Origin: Naematelia aurantialba
Taxonomy: Eukaryota; Basidiomycota; Tremellomycetes; Tremellales; Naemateliaceae
Direction of reading: 5' to 3'
Assembly (NCBI GenBank): GCA_021527695.1
Contig: JAKFAO010000011.1
Coordinates: 372,001 to 436,000 of the forward strand
DNA length: 64,000 nucleotides
Shown here: positions 1 to 11,195 of the stretch, piece by piece
Layout: every line of letters begins with the position of its first letter
How positions within the stretch are numbered: position 1 is the first letter of the stretch
Made by a program: the position numbers and the translations under genes
The notes under the pieces: model-generated
What the model was told of the DNA's origin: nothing
Databases searched by the model: none
The model's input: only the letters and a program-made list of their open reading frames with translations

Positions 1-69
1 ACTATGCTTTTCGTCTGTTCTACCTTTGACGACTTGTACTCTTTTCGGATCTGGCGTGCGCCAGTTTAG

Positions 70-1160
70 GGTCCGCACCTCTGCCGCCGTCGCCTGGCAA
101 GATACATCCAGCATATATCATCGATGCACACACCTTCCCAACGCAGTCGCTGTCGACGGACCCTGCGCCACTCTTTTGCTCACTGCCTGATACCTACCCG
201 AGACCGGTAGTGAAGAGTGCCGTCGAGGTCAAGCTCAATGTCAGCGCAGATCCTGCACAAGCCGTCCTGTGGGTACTCCTCGGCCGTCTCTCGGCAGGAT
301 CGTACATCCGCGCCGTCGTGTTTCATCCACGGTCGATGCACCCCGGAATGAGGCGTACCGCGGTTTCTCTTGTGGCTGACCAGCGCAGAGGCGTCAAGCC
401 GTTCTCCATCCACCCAACAATCCTCAACCTCACTCTCGCTACCCCACCGTCAATCACGAACATCGCTAAAGGAGCAGTGGACATCATCGTCCCATGCACG
501 TCACCTTTGGCCCCGAGCCAGTGGGATCTGCTAGACGAAGCTGTCAGCGCTCTCGACGGATCATGGGGAAACGGGACGGGAAAGATCGTCATTTGTGCGT
601 CCGCTTCCTCGCCTGTCTCTGTGGATTACGGGCTTACCCTACCGGACGGCAGCTGGCCTGCTCCCGCCGCCCCTGACCTGCTCAAGCAGCAAACTCATGA
701 ACGACGAGATGTACAGCCTGTACATTGAGCGGCTATCGCAGCTCAGTCTGCATCCGAACCTGTACCTCAAGGCACTGCCGCCGATTGTCGACCAAAAACT
801 ACAGACATCAGATTGGTGGCGCGACCGCAAGGAGGTTGAGCGAGTGTTGCGGATGTATCGTATGTCCGCTCACTGCATGAAACCTACCTGCCAGTGAGCG
901 CCGGTCGCCGTGCTGATATCGCAGTGAGCCCGGCTATCGAGACGGTCGGGACCCACCGAGTGATTTTCGGGTCCTCGCCCGCCCTGACTCTCCAGGACCT
1001 GAAAGACAACTCGCCCAATATCGCCGACCTCGCACAGCCCATCCCCAGTGGAGAGTGGTACGCCCTGTTGCGCAAGTCGGTCGCAGATCTTGGCGAGGGC
1101 GAGGAAGCGATGAGCGGAGTCATGGGAGGCAACGCGGCTGTGGTGTACCAGCTCCAATAA
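70..1160 (+). CDS. amidohydrolase-like protein, 5' partial
   Basis: Exons about 70-594, 653-859 and 925-1160 join in frame (donors GTGCGT and GTATGT, CAG acceptors) and end at a stop at 1158-1160. The first visible exon seems to begin after an acceptor at 68-69, so the start lies at or beyond the left edge. The product resembles the TIM-barrel amidohydrolase_2 fold: an early IIDAH strand, a late THRVIFGSS segment (as in RVIFGSD strands) and a C-terminal VMGGNAAVVYQL helix, the usual end of that family. The HxH metal ligands and the late Asp are not obvious: DAHTF replaces DxHxH and GSS replaces GSD. It may therefore be a non-catalytic relative. Substrate unknown; family placement rests on motif shape only. 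Confidence 0.45.
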
Positions 1161-1563
1161 CGCTTCCTACCGCCCTCTTGCATTATGGACACGAGAGCTG
1201 CCGATCTTAGATGGCGACAGAGTGATGGGTAACAGAGCTGGAGGAGGAAGGAGGGGGGCCCAGCGATCCGCACGACACAGACTTGTAGCATATGGTTGCT
1301 TTCGCAGTACTGCATATAGATTAGAGACGATGATCTGCATGAACGATACCCAAGTGAGCTCTGATATAAGCACAGTATCAAAGCCGACTCTGTTTTTGAT
1401 CGGAGCCCAAATACCCGACCGAACGGTTCATGCACCGTCTTTTCTGTTTCTGGCTAGAGATTTCTTTCTTCATCAATACGTTCTAGTCGTCCACGAGCAC
1501 TGCACGCCCACACATCGAGTCGCTGAGGGTGACCTGTGCGTGGCTGCACTGCCTTTGCCCCAA
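1161..1563. other. intergenic, upstream of Sec7-PH gene
   Basis: No supported gene. The reading frame of the Sec7-PH protein stays open back to 1222, but that part looks non-coding, so I place it in the 5' UTR or promoter. No convincing TATA box is seen. Confidence 0.4.
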
Positions 1564-4500
1564 ATGGCCCAGCTTGGCGCGTCTATGCTCTCGCCGCGCG
1601 CGGCGTCGCCGCAGCCACCGGTGCAGTCGCAACCGCCGCGGCCATCAACGTCGTCGGCGCGGTCGGCGCTGCGACCAGCCGCAGACTTTGAGGCCGCTCT
1701 CTTAGATCCTGGGTCTACGATATTCATCTCTGGATCGCCGAGGTTCGAAGAGACGGGGCTGAATCTCGTCGCTATTCGCGTCCCGGGCGATCCCAACTCG
1801 ACCTCCTCGACCAGTCTCGCCAACGGTACCGCCGCCCCTCCTGCCTCGACCGGGCAAGGAGGGGGCACAGCAGGCGGTGACATAGCACTAGATGCGGATG
1901 CGGATGCAGAGGCGCCGCTGCCGATAGAGAAGCGGAGCTTCGAGTCGGATTTACTTGGGAGAAATACAGGTCTAGGCGGCACTGGTACGGCCTCGGAGGC
2001 GCGCACGCACACGGGGGCATCAGGGAACGGGACGGGAATGGGCACACCGGTGAAAGGGATAGCGAGTCCAGGTGTCATTCCGCCCACTCCGGCGCCGTCG
2101 GGCCAGCGGAAGATGAGCTCCCACGCGACGGTGGACAGCCTCGAGTCCAAGGCCTCGGCACGGCGCGCGAAGCTTGGCGCAGCGTTGGGGATTGATGGTG
2201 AGCTTTGCTGCAGTCTGTGCACTCTGTTAGACCGGGAGTGGGCGTGGACATGCAGCTGGAAGAGCTGGATGATCGTTGGTATCGAGATCCAGGGTGGAGC
2301 TCTCAAGCTCCAGAGCAGGAGTCCTGATGCAGCTGGCCGTGCGGGGACGGGAGTTGGAGCTGGAGCTAGAGCTGGTACGGCGCTGGATTGCAGAGGCATA
2401 GAAGCTGGCATAGTGGATGGCAGTGTGTATTTTAAACTGGGGTTCTAGAGCAGGAGAAGGAGCAGGAGCAGCAGGAGCAGCAGGAGCAGGAGCAACCTCT
2501 GAGATTGATCACGTAGGGCCCCGCTGACATGCCTAGCCGAGCTGCAGGAAGTCTCCCCCTCCAAGAGCTCTCAGTCGCACAAGAGACGTTCCATATTCCG
2601 CTCACCCGGTACGGCTTCCTCGCCTGATCTCGCTACCCTCGTCCGTCGGGCTAAAGAAGCTAAAGCGGGGAAAGCTCCTGAAGACGCCAAGCAAGATGCG
2701 AGCAAGGCCAACGTCAACCGTAATGGTCGCCCGGGCGCCTACGCGAATGCCAATGCCAACACCAACACCAACACCAACACCAACACCACCTCCAACACCC
2801 ACACCAACCACTCCATCGCCAACACCAGCCATGCCACTGCTTCCAACACCATACACACAGATGTCAACACCGTCAATGGTCAGAACCCGGCTGCTGGACC
2901 CAGCAGGAGCAGCACGTCGCATTCCGTCCAGACGCAAACGTCTTCCTCCAGCGTCTCGCAATCAAGCAAGAAAGGGCCTTCCCGGACCTCGCGGGATCGC
3001 GCTGTCTCACACGCCAAGTCGGACGACTGGGACGCCATGTCTAGCACGGATATGAAAAGTCCACCCAGTGGAGATCGGATGGCGACGATATCCGAGGGCA
3101 GGCGTACCCGGCAGAATTCAGCAGACACTGAAGCACATAGAGTGAGTTCTCACAGAGATACCAGCTGATAGCAGAGCGTGCGGAGCAAGGCGAAAGGAAT
3201 GTTCGGACGGATGTTTGGAACTAAGGACCCTACGGTGAGTATTACCTTTATGCTCCAGCTGACAGTAGCGCCCTTCGAGCTCAACGACCAGCTCGCGCCA
3301 CCCACATGACCGCCCGCCTGTGCCTCCCGTCCCAGCGACGTACGTTGCCGATGTTCGCCGCAAGACAACTTCCACCGTACCGTCTGAACCCGCCCAAGTC
3401 ACGCCTACCGTCTCTACAGAATCCCGCTTCTCGACACCAGCTGGGCCGGCATCTCTTACTCCTACCAATCGACGAGCCTCGGCAGGAAGCAATTTCACAC
3501 TGGAAAAGCCCCTCCCGGCTCAGCCACAGGATTCCGACCTGTCACCGCTACATCGTCCAGGCGAGTCGCGCAAGAACTCGATGCATATCCGGCAGCCGGC
3601 GGGAGATACGATCCTAGAACACCAATGGGAGCCTCGGACTCAGGGGAGCTCGTTCTCGGACGACGTGGGGGGCATATTAGATCGGATAGGGCAGAGCGAG
3701 CCTGCGTTGGAGTTGGGTCTCGCGCCCGATACTATCAGGCGGAGCCGATCAAAGTCCTCGGACAGCGCTCGGTGGCGAGATAGGACAGAGTTAGGGCGGG
3801 TGGAAGCGTCACCTGGAGTTGGGTCACCATTGTCCTCTTTCAAGACATCATCCCTCCCGCTTGGAGCGAAGTCTGCACTTGCTTCGCCGCTCCCGCAGCG
3901 GACGACATCCTCGCCCCAGCCACCTGCTAACAACCCGAGAATTTCTCGTGATTCAACCTTAACGGCACATCCTGAGCACAAAGTACGCTCAGCACTGTCA
4001 TTGTCCAAAGAGGATTTTGGGCCCGCGCTCGAAATGTCTGACGAGGGCACTATTCGAGCCAAAAAGCCTTCCCCTTTTCCAAGCCCATCCCCGTTGTTAC
4101 CTTCCTCAGTCCGACTTGTGTCCTCACCCCAACCTGATTCGGTCTCTCCTCTCGACACGACGCAGAACTCGAAAAAGCGGAACAGCTTTATCGACTCGTC
4201 CCCTTGGGGTGCACAAGCGAATGGAGATGTTGAGGCAATCTCTGCACCTGCGAACTGGAGCAACGCGGAGGACGAGGAGCGCGGCAGACGGCTTGCGTGC
4301 GAGTTTCTGGAAGACGACTACTCCAGCATACCGGCAGACAAGGTTGCCGAGTTTCTCGGTGGACCGTGAGTGTGAGGATGTTCGTGGTGCTGATGCCAGG
4401 CGCAACGTCAACTCTGTCGCGCTCAGGTATTATATGCAGTACTTTGAAATGAAGGGGCAAAACCTTGTCGAGGCATTTCGGTGAGCTAGTCTGAAGTGTA

Positions 4501-7177
4501 ACAGTGCTGACGACAGTGACCTGTGTCAAAAGCTGCATCTCAAGGCGGAATCACAGGAGATTGACCGGATCATCGAGGGATTCAGCTCGCGTTTCTTCGA
4601 GTGTAACCCCTCCACTGTCTTTGGCTCGCCAGGTGGGTGATCTCACCTGATAACGCTGATTCCAGGCGTCGTGCATACCGTAACTGCAGCGATGCTCATG
4701 CTCAACACCGACTTGCACATTGCCGATCTGTCGAAACACATGTCCCGTGCGGACTTTGTGCGCAACGCCATGCGGGCCATCCAGGAGAGCATGCCTGACT
4801 CGTCCACGCCTGACCTGGTCCGCGATGACAGTTTTGGCTCAAACGGCTCGGCCAGCGTCCGCGCGAGGGCACCGGCACATCCGCCCAGCGCCCCACGCAG
4901 TGCCTCGGCGCCGGTCGTCGCCTCGCCGGCACCGGTGCGCTCAGCCAGCGATGCCTCGATGCCGAGTACGCTGGGGCGGGTGAATTCGACAGTCAGCTCG
5001 TTCAGTTATACCAAGTCGTGGGAGAGCGATGCGGAGGCTGCGCTGAAAGAGATCTACGCCGCCGTCCGGGCCGATCGGATCTTGCTCCCCCAGGGGCCGA
5101 GTTACCGCCAGTCGATGATCTCGATCGCGAGCAGTGTGGATGCGAGAGGGCGTCCACTGCGGAGCCCGTCCAGCAACGACCGTGTCAACGTGCTCAAGCG
5201 AGGCAGTATCCGAGGCGTGCAGGGTTTGATGAATAATCCCTACGGTGGGTTTGATGGGCGGATGAGCCCCACGCCGAGCTACGCGACAAGTATCAACGAT
5301 GTGAGTTTTCCCTTCCTCGCTCTTCCCCGTCTCGTTGCTGACCCATCATCCCCTCCATAACATTCCTTGTGTCCCGTAGACCGCTGCTGAATCCAGAATT
5401 CAGGCAGTCGCGTTTTCCTCGAGCATCGGCTTCGCATCCAACTTGTCCCACACTGTCATCAGGGAGCAAGAGGACGAGACGCGATCCGTCGACTCGCGCG
5501 GGTCATTGTCTTCGCTCGATGATATGGACGACGACGAATTGGCCCTTCTTGGCTCTCCGTGGGCGAAAGAAGGGCTTCTGTGGCGGCACCTGCAGTCTGG
5601 GTCGAGTAAACGGCCGAAAACAAGTAAAGATTGGAAACAATTTTTCGCCGTCTTGCAAAAGGGAGAAATGCACCTGTTTACCTTTGGCCAGGGGACGGGC
5701 TCGTACGGCGGGGGGTCTGTTGGTGGCGGCAACTGGACTGTAAGTATTTGTTCACCGTGGGGAGTGGTGAGGGGGTTGAAGCCGTCGAAGCTGATGCGGA
5801 AAGAACAACGCCAACGCCATTGCAAGCTGGGATCTGATGCATGCGCATGCGGCGCCTATCCCCGACTCCCGACTGGCACCAGCGCCAGGCCGGGTCAACT
5901 TGTTCAACCTGACGTTCGCTTCAGGCGAGGTCAACGTCTTCCAAGCGGGCACGTCGGACCTGGTGGTGGAGTGGGTGCAGTCGGTGAATTATTGGGCGGC
6001 TCGCAAGTCGCGCCAGCCACTGCAGGGCGGAGTAGGGAATATCGAGTACGGCTGGACGCGGGTGCTCGATCCGGCCTTGGCAACGACGGGGGACGATGAT
6101 GATCGCGCTAGCATCAAGTCTGGCCGCAGTGGGCGGAGCGCGAAGTCTGCCCGGAGTGCAAGGAGCGCGCTGTCGAAGCTCGGCAGCGTAGGCGGGACAT
6201 TTAGCAGACGTGGTGGAGGGGGAGGACTGGGTAGTGGTGCTGGAGCTGGTGGTGGTGGAGGAGGAGGAGGAGGAGGAGGAGGAGGGGAGATGGACAGAGT
6301 GCATATTCACGATTGGAAGCCGCCGCCAATGGCGCTCATGGCTTCTCCGCTGGACGAGGAGGCGCAGCTCGAGGCGCTGGCCACGTGGGTCAATAGTCTC
6401 AAGGCGGAGGTCGAGAAGCACATGGGCGTCGAGGCACCGATGTGTCGGTTGGTGAGTGACCGATTCGGGGCTTCTCCTCTCTGCCTCTTTCAGAAAGTCC
6501 TCGGCTTCCTCCCTGCCTTGGTTGAAAGGCCGCGCGACCAGTGTCACTCCGTCGTTTCTCTCCTATCAGTCCGTCGTTTCTCTCCTATCACTCCATCGTT
6601 TCTCTCCTATCACTCCATCGTTTCTCTCCTATCATCCCCATTGATTTCCTCCACTGGAGGCTGTGGGGGGATATATGGGCTTCAACAGGCCTCACCCGAG
6701 TGGCAGACTGTGGCTCTGGCGCTGGCCGTGGCAGTGACGTTGGCGTTTCCTGGCAGTGCTGACAACTGGCAGTACACACCAGGGTCAAAGAACCTCGCCA
6801 AGGCGCGTAGCAACTGGACAACCAAGCTGCGGTACCTCCAGTCCGAAAAACACAAATACGAAACCTACGTGGACGCACTGAGAACTGCCATCTCGCTGCG
6901 CGTCAAGAAACAGGGGGAACGCAAGTTGGAGAGAAGTCTGGCGCGCAGTATCACGAGTCTGCATCGGCGCGAGTCGGAGGGCAGGGAGGAGGAGATTGGT
7001 CCGCGGGGCACGGGGTCAGATTCACTTGATCAGCGTCGGCGGGGACCAGATTATGGCAAGCACGCGCTTGGCCAGAACGGCGTGGGAGCAGCAGATCGCA
7101 GGATGAGCGACCAGGAGAGGGCAGAGACGCTCGAGTCGGAGCCATCTACGCCGCTGGCCTCCAGGTTTGCGCGGTGA
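1564..7177 (+). CDS. Sec7-PH guanine exchange factor for ARF GTPases (EFA6/Syt1-like)
   Basis: Ten exons (1564-2197, 2552-3141, 3175-3234, 3269-4365, 4400-4480, 4517-4632, 4666-5300, 5380-5739, 5804-6451, 6773-7177) give 1541 residues in one frame. A Ser/Pro/Gly-rich N-terminal half precedes the Sec7 domain around residues 755-880, with ALRYYMQYFEMKGQNLVEAF, the LKAESQEIDRII glutamate-finger helix and LMLNTDLH. A PH domain follows (KEGLLWRHLQ, DWKQFFAVL, then VNLFNLTFASGEVNVFQ) with a poly-Gly loop after it. A helical C-terminus (WTTKLRYLQSEKHKYETYVD) matches the PH-coiled-coil order of EFA6/PSD and yeast Syt1-like factors. Expected role: GDP-GTP exchange on ARF at the plasma membrane or Golgi. 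The finger Glu is kept although the usual Pro-Gly before it is Lys-Ala. The start at 1564 is a choice; the first intron (354 nt) is unusually long. Confidence 0.85.
2743..2790 (+). repeat. coding ACC-AAC repeat (Asn-Thr tract)
   Basis: Tandem AACACC hexamers inside exon 2 of the Sec7-PH gene encode an Asn-Thr run followed by a looser Asn/Thr/His stretch. Low-complexity coding repeat. Confidence 0.75.
6545..6638 (+). repeat. intronic minisatellite, about 25 nt unit
   Basis: Three to four near-identical units of the form GTTTCTCTCCTATCACTCCATC lie head to tail inside the 321-nt intron 6452-6772 of the Sec7-PH gene. The unit is pyrimidine-rich on the sense strand. Confidence 0.8.
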
Positions 7178-8076
7178 CGCGGGTTGCCTGCCGGTAATGT
7201 GTACCTAAAACTCGATACTGCCAGGCAGATCCTTGACTTGCCTATGTGACTATAACCCACAACGCCAATGCCGTTCACGAGTATCTGACATGGCACCGCC
7301 ATCGAGGGGCTCGTCGACTCGAGAGCACGTCGTGATGCATGCGATGCGATTGGCGGAGGCTCGCGGCCGAGGGGATCGGGCCCGAGCAGCCGAAATCCGA
7401 GGGTTGGGCTGACTCGGCACCTCGAGCCGGTTAAACCGGGCGATTTTTTGTTTTCGCGCCAAAAAGCGAGTCGAGAGGTCAGCTGTTTGCTGGCAAAGCG
7501 TTTTGGGAACTTATTTTGGGAGTGACAGTTGTACAAGATCACGAGCAGCACGGATCACGAGCGCACGGGAGAGCGACGTCGACTGGTCCAAGCGGGTTCG
7601 ACTGATCGAGCGTCTTGCGGAGGTACGTCGTGGCTCTTGCTCTTGGCTCTTGGCTCTTGTCTGCGTTGCCTGGCTTGTCTGTGTTGCCTTGCTTCCTTGC
7701 TAGACTCTAGCGAGGATCTTTCCTTGCAGCGACTCCTTGTAGTGGGACTTGATCGTACGGGACCTGTCAGTGACTGATCGTCTGCGCTTTCAGTAGCGAT
7801 CACTCGCATTCATCGGCCCTTTCGTCCTCGGCATCAACAGCACTACCAACGGCCACAGCAACACACGCATCACCAACAGCCACAGCAACACACGCATCAC
7901 CAACAGCAACTGCGACGCCAACGTTCAAACAACACCAATCGTTCAACCCATACCAAAACCCGACCACCCTCAGCCAGCCTCAGCAAACGCAAGGTGACGC
8001 AAGGTAACGCAAACCAAAACCCGACCACCCTCAGCAAACGCAAGGCACGCAAAGTACACAAACCAACCACTCCACA
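7178..8076. promoter_or_regulatory. intergenic and 5' leader of the MFS gene, with direct repeats
   Basis: About 900 bases without a supported gene. Before the transporter ATG it holds a 27-nt unit repeated in tandem (7853-7906, CAACACACGCATCACCAACA core) and a 22-nt direct repeat (7952-7973 and 8013-8034). The A/C-rich, G-poor strand looks like a transcribed leader. Poly-GCTCTTG repeats occur near 7630-7690. No clear TATA box. Confidence 0.5.
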
Positions 8077-10511
8077 ATGGCAAGCGAGAAAGCCCAGCTG
8101 GCGGAGCCGAGAGCCGTCGTCCCGACCAACCAGGACGACACGGACAACCCCAAGACGGTGCCGGACCACCATGCGGACCTCGCGGCGCAGCTGGCGGCGC
8201 TGAGTCCAGAAGAGTATGCCGAGATGGAGCGCAAGCTGTTGAGGAAGATTGATCTGCGGCTCATTCCGTGGATGACGTGAGTTGCGGCTCTTGTTGCGCG
8301 TCTCCTCTTCTTGTGTCTCCTCTTCTTGTGCCTTTTGGTCTGGCTCGTCTCGGTCTCCCCCCTGTCTTCTGTCCGCTGTCCTCGACGTGCCGTCTCCCCG
8401 CTTTCCCACCTTCCTGCTTTCCGTTATCCTTCTTCCTTGTTTCGTCTTGTTCTTCCTCCTTCTTTCCTGACGTCTCCTTCCTTCCTTCCTTCCTTCCTTC
8501 CTTCCTTCCTTCCTTCCTTCCAGCACCGTTGAGAAACCATGAGAAACCATCCCCGCTAACATCCCAGCCTCCTCTACCTCATGTCCTTCCTCGACCGCGT
8601 CAACGTCGGCTCCGCCCGCCTCGTCGGCCTCCTCACCGACCTCAAACTCAGCTCGCTTCAGTATTCCAACGCATCAATGAGTGAGCCTTCCCTCCTGCTC
8701 TTCACCACCGGCTAGTCTCTCCGCCTCGGATTATGGCCCGACTTCCTGGATATGATCTCTGCGGAATAAGAGAAGACGGAAGCTGACACCACAGTCTTCT
8801 TCGTCTCATACGTCGCGTTCGAGGTGCCGTCCAATCTCGTCCTCAAACGCTTCCGCCCCTCGCGCTGGATTCCAGCTACCATGATCTGCTGGTCCCTCTT
8901 CCAGATCTTCAGTGCGTTCCCCGCTAGGAGCCGATCTCGGACTGATTCGATACAGTGGGATTCGTGAACAACTACGGCCAGCTACTGGCCCTGCGATTCT
9001 GTCTCGGTCTCTTTGAGAGCGGTATGTCCACCGTTGCGGTCACGATCGGTCCTAATGCTGACTTTGCCAGGGCTGTTTCCCGGACTCAACTTCTTCTTGA
9101 CCGGGTGGTACCGACGTGAGGAGATCAACAAACGATGCGCCATCTTCTTCGCTGGAGCCGTCTTGGCTGGAGCGTTTGGAGGCATCTTTGGCTGTGAGTT
9201 GACGAATGGCGCACGGCCAATTGGCCAAGTTGCAAGCCTGATCGCTGATCATCGCAGACGCTCTGAGCAGAATGGACGGTGTTGGAGGCAAGGCTGGCTG
9301 GCGCTGGATTGTGAGTTTCGGCTGTGCGAAACTTGCGTCGTCAGAATCCGTCCTGACAAACCCAGTTCATCATGGAAGGCATCCTCACCTTCATCGTCGC
9401 CGTCCTGTCCTTCTGGATGGTGCACGACTGGCCGGACCGCGCGACCTTCCTCACCCCTCTGGAGAAGGAGTTGGTCCTGGTGCGACTTAAGCAGGAACAA
9501 GGGCTCGCTGGCGAGGGCAAGTTCAGCTGGCGCATGGTCCTTAAAGGTCTCAAAGACTACAAGGTGTACATTCTCATGTTGATGTACATTGGTGCGGCCG
9601 TGCCTCTCTACAGGTACGTTCCCTCTTCCCTTTCAACGAACGCGCTAACGACTCTGTAGTGGATCGCTCTTCTCGCCGACAATCATTGCCAACCTCGGCA
9701 CGTTTACCGTCCCGCAATCGCTCCTTCTGTCAACTCCGCCATATGTCCTTGCATTCATCACGACCCTCACCACGGCATGGCTCAGTGACAAGTACCGCCG
9801 GCGTGGCTTCTTCCTCATGTTTTGGTGAGCCGCTTGTCACCTCAGCATTATCGCTGACCTTGCTAGGTCCGTGCTAGCGGTTGTCGGGTATGCGATTCTT
9901 CTTGGTGTGAATCCCACAAAACAAGCGGTATGTGTTTTATCTGATTTGTGGTTTCTGGCTCATTGTGCAGGGCGCGTCGTACTTTGCTGTGTTCCTCTCG
10001 ACTGCGGCTGCAGGCCCGATGATCGCCACCACGATCGCGTGGACTGGTAACACCTGGGGACACCACTGTGAGTACTGCGAGAGAGGGTCGAGCAAATCTG
10101 ACACGGTATACAGACAAACGGGCCGTTGCGATGGGCATGGTGTTCTCGTCGGGCAACGCGGGAGGTATCGTCTCGTCTCAAGCATATCGGGGGGTAGATT
10201 CACCGACGTAAGTAGACTGCCCGTGCCGTCAGTCGGTGTCGCCATTGCTGACGATCACCAGCTTTAAACGGGGTCACGGCACTTGTCTGGCCTTTGCCGC
10301 CCTGTGCGGCCTCTCAGCATTCACGCTCTACACTGTGCTGAAACGCGAAAACGCACGCCGGAATCGTCTGTTCGGCCCACCGCCCGCTGCGCACGAGGTG
10401 CATTCGTACGAAGACGAGGAGTATCGCCACAAGTGGGGCCTGGCGGGCATGACCAGAGACGAGGTTGTGGAGATGGCAGACGACCACCCCGCGTACCGGT
10501 ATATCGTCTGA
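8077..10511 (+). CDS. MFS transporter, allantoate/anion:cation symporter (Dal5-like) type
   Basis: Twelve exons (8077-8276, 8568-8680, 8795-8911, 8956-9021, 9071-9193, 9258-9310, 9366-9613, 9660-9824, 9867-9927, 9971-10067, 10114-10207, 10262-10511) keep frame and give 528 residues. The sequence is typical of the fungal Dal5/Vht1/Tna1 family: a soluble N-terminus, RKIDLRLIPWMTLLYLMSFL starting TM1 with LDRVNVGSAR after it, FVSYVAFEVPSNLVLKRF, GLFESGLFPGLNFFLTGWY, a central loop after DWPDRATFL, WLSDKYRRRG between TM8 and TM9, and the C-terminal DHPAYRYIV signature. Expected role: proton-coupled uptake of a small organic anion or vitamin at the plasma membrane. Substrate cannot be told from sequence. 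Intron 1 (8277-8567) carries a long TTCC microsatellite. Confidence 0.9.
8475..8522 (+). repeat. (TTCC)n microsatellite in intron 1 of the MFS gene
   Basis: About eleven uninterrupted CCTT units run close to the 3' half of intron 1, pyrimidine on the sense strand. Confidence 0.95.
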
Positions 10512-11195
10512 GTGCACGGCTTGGAGGTTGGCGTGGTAGCGGCGATGGGTGGGGATGCGAGGGATGGGATACGGTGTGGTATAGAGGTGCTGGTTCTATG
10601 GCCTTATGCATGCACTTAGATTTCATACACGCTGGATGTGGCTGGTTCTGCGGTGAAGTGTGTCTTATGGATGCTAAGGTACGTCGAGGGTGTGACACGT
10701 GTGTTGTGGCGGCGGCACGATTCCAGTGAGGCACGATCTGTGACGGTCAGGGGTGCCGGTGACTGCCTCCACGGCGCGCGGTGTCGCCAGACGGGTGAGT
10801 CGTTGGGAGGCAAGGGGATGCAAGGGCTGGCGTTGGCGAAGGACGCAGGGTGTACGGAAACGGGATTCAGAGAGCTTGGAGAGGCAACGGAATATGTGAA
10901 GCGGCAAGATGCAAAATGCAAGATGCAAGATGTAAGAAGCGAGATCCGAGACAAGATTCCAAGACGAGAAATGACGTCGAGGGACGGGAAAAGGGACCGG
11001 GGTGGGGGAGGTAACGTCTCGGCGACGTCAGCGTGGACACAATACGAATCGGTGGAACGCAGAGGGGAAGGACTGGACGGTACGGTATATAAGCTGGTAG
11101 TGTTCAGTGGTGCATTCCCGTCGTCCGCCGTCGTCCGGTGGTCGATTTAACGCAGAGAACAGTACAGGACGTTGGTAACGCAAGATAAATACGAT
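10512..11195. promoter_or_regulatory. intergenic and promoter of the SDR gene
   Basis: No gene seen. Contains a short tandem GCAAGATG-type repeat (10904-10930), two CRE/ATF-like half palindromes (TGACGTC at 10972-10978 and GACGTCA at 11024-11030), an AGGGG stress-type box near 11062-11068 and a TATA box at 11085-11092. Confidence 0.5.
11085..11092 (+). promoter_or_regulatory. TATA box of the SDR gene
   Basis: GTATATAA lies about 105 bases before the ATG at 11196, a usual spacing for a fungal TATA promoter. Inferred from sequence only. Confidence 0.55.

Noticed and set aside
1473..2411. 312-codon open frame on the minus strand
   Set aside because: Mirror of the first Sec7-PH exon and intron; low-complexity Ser/Pro/Ala with no domain.
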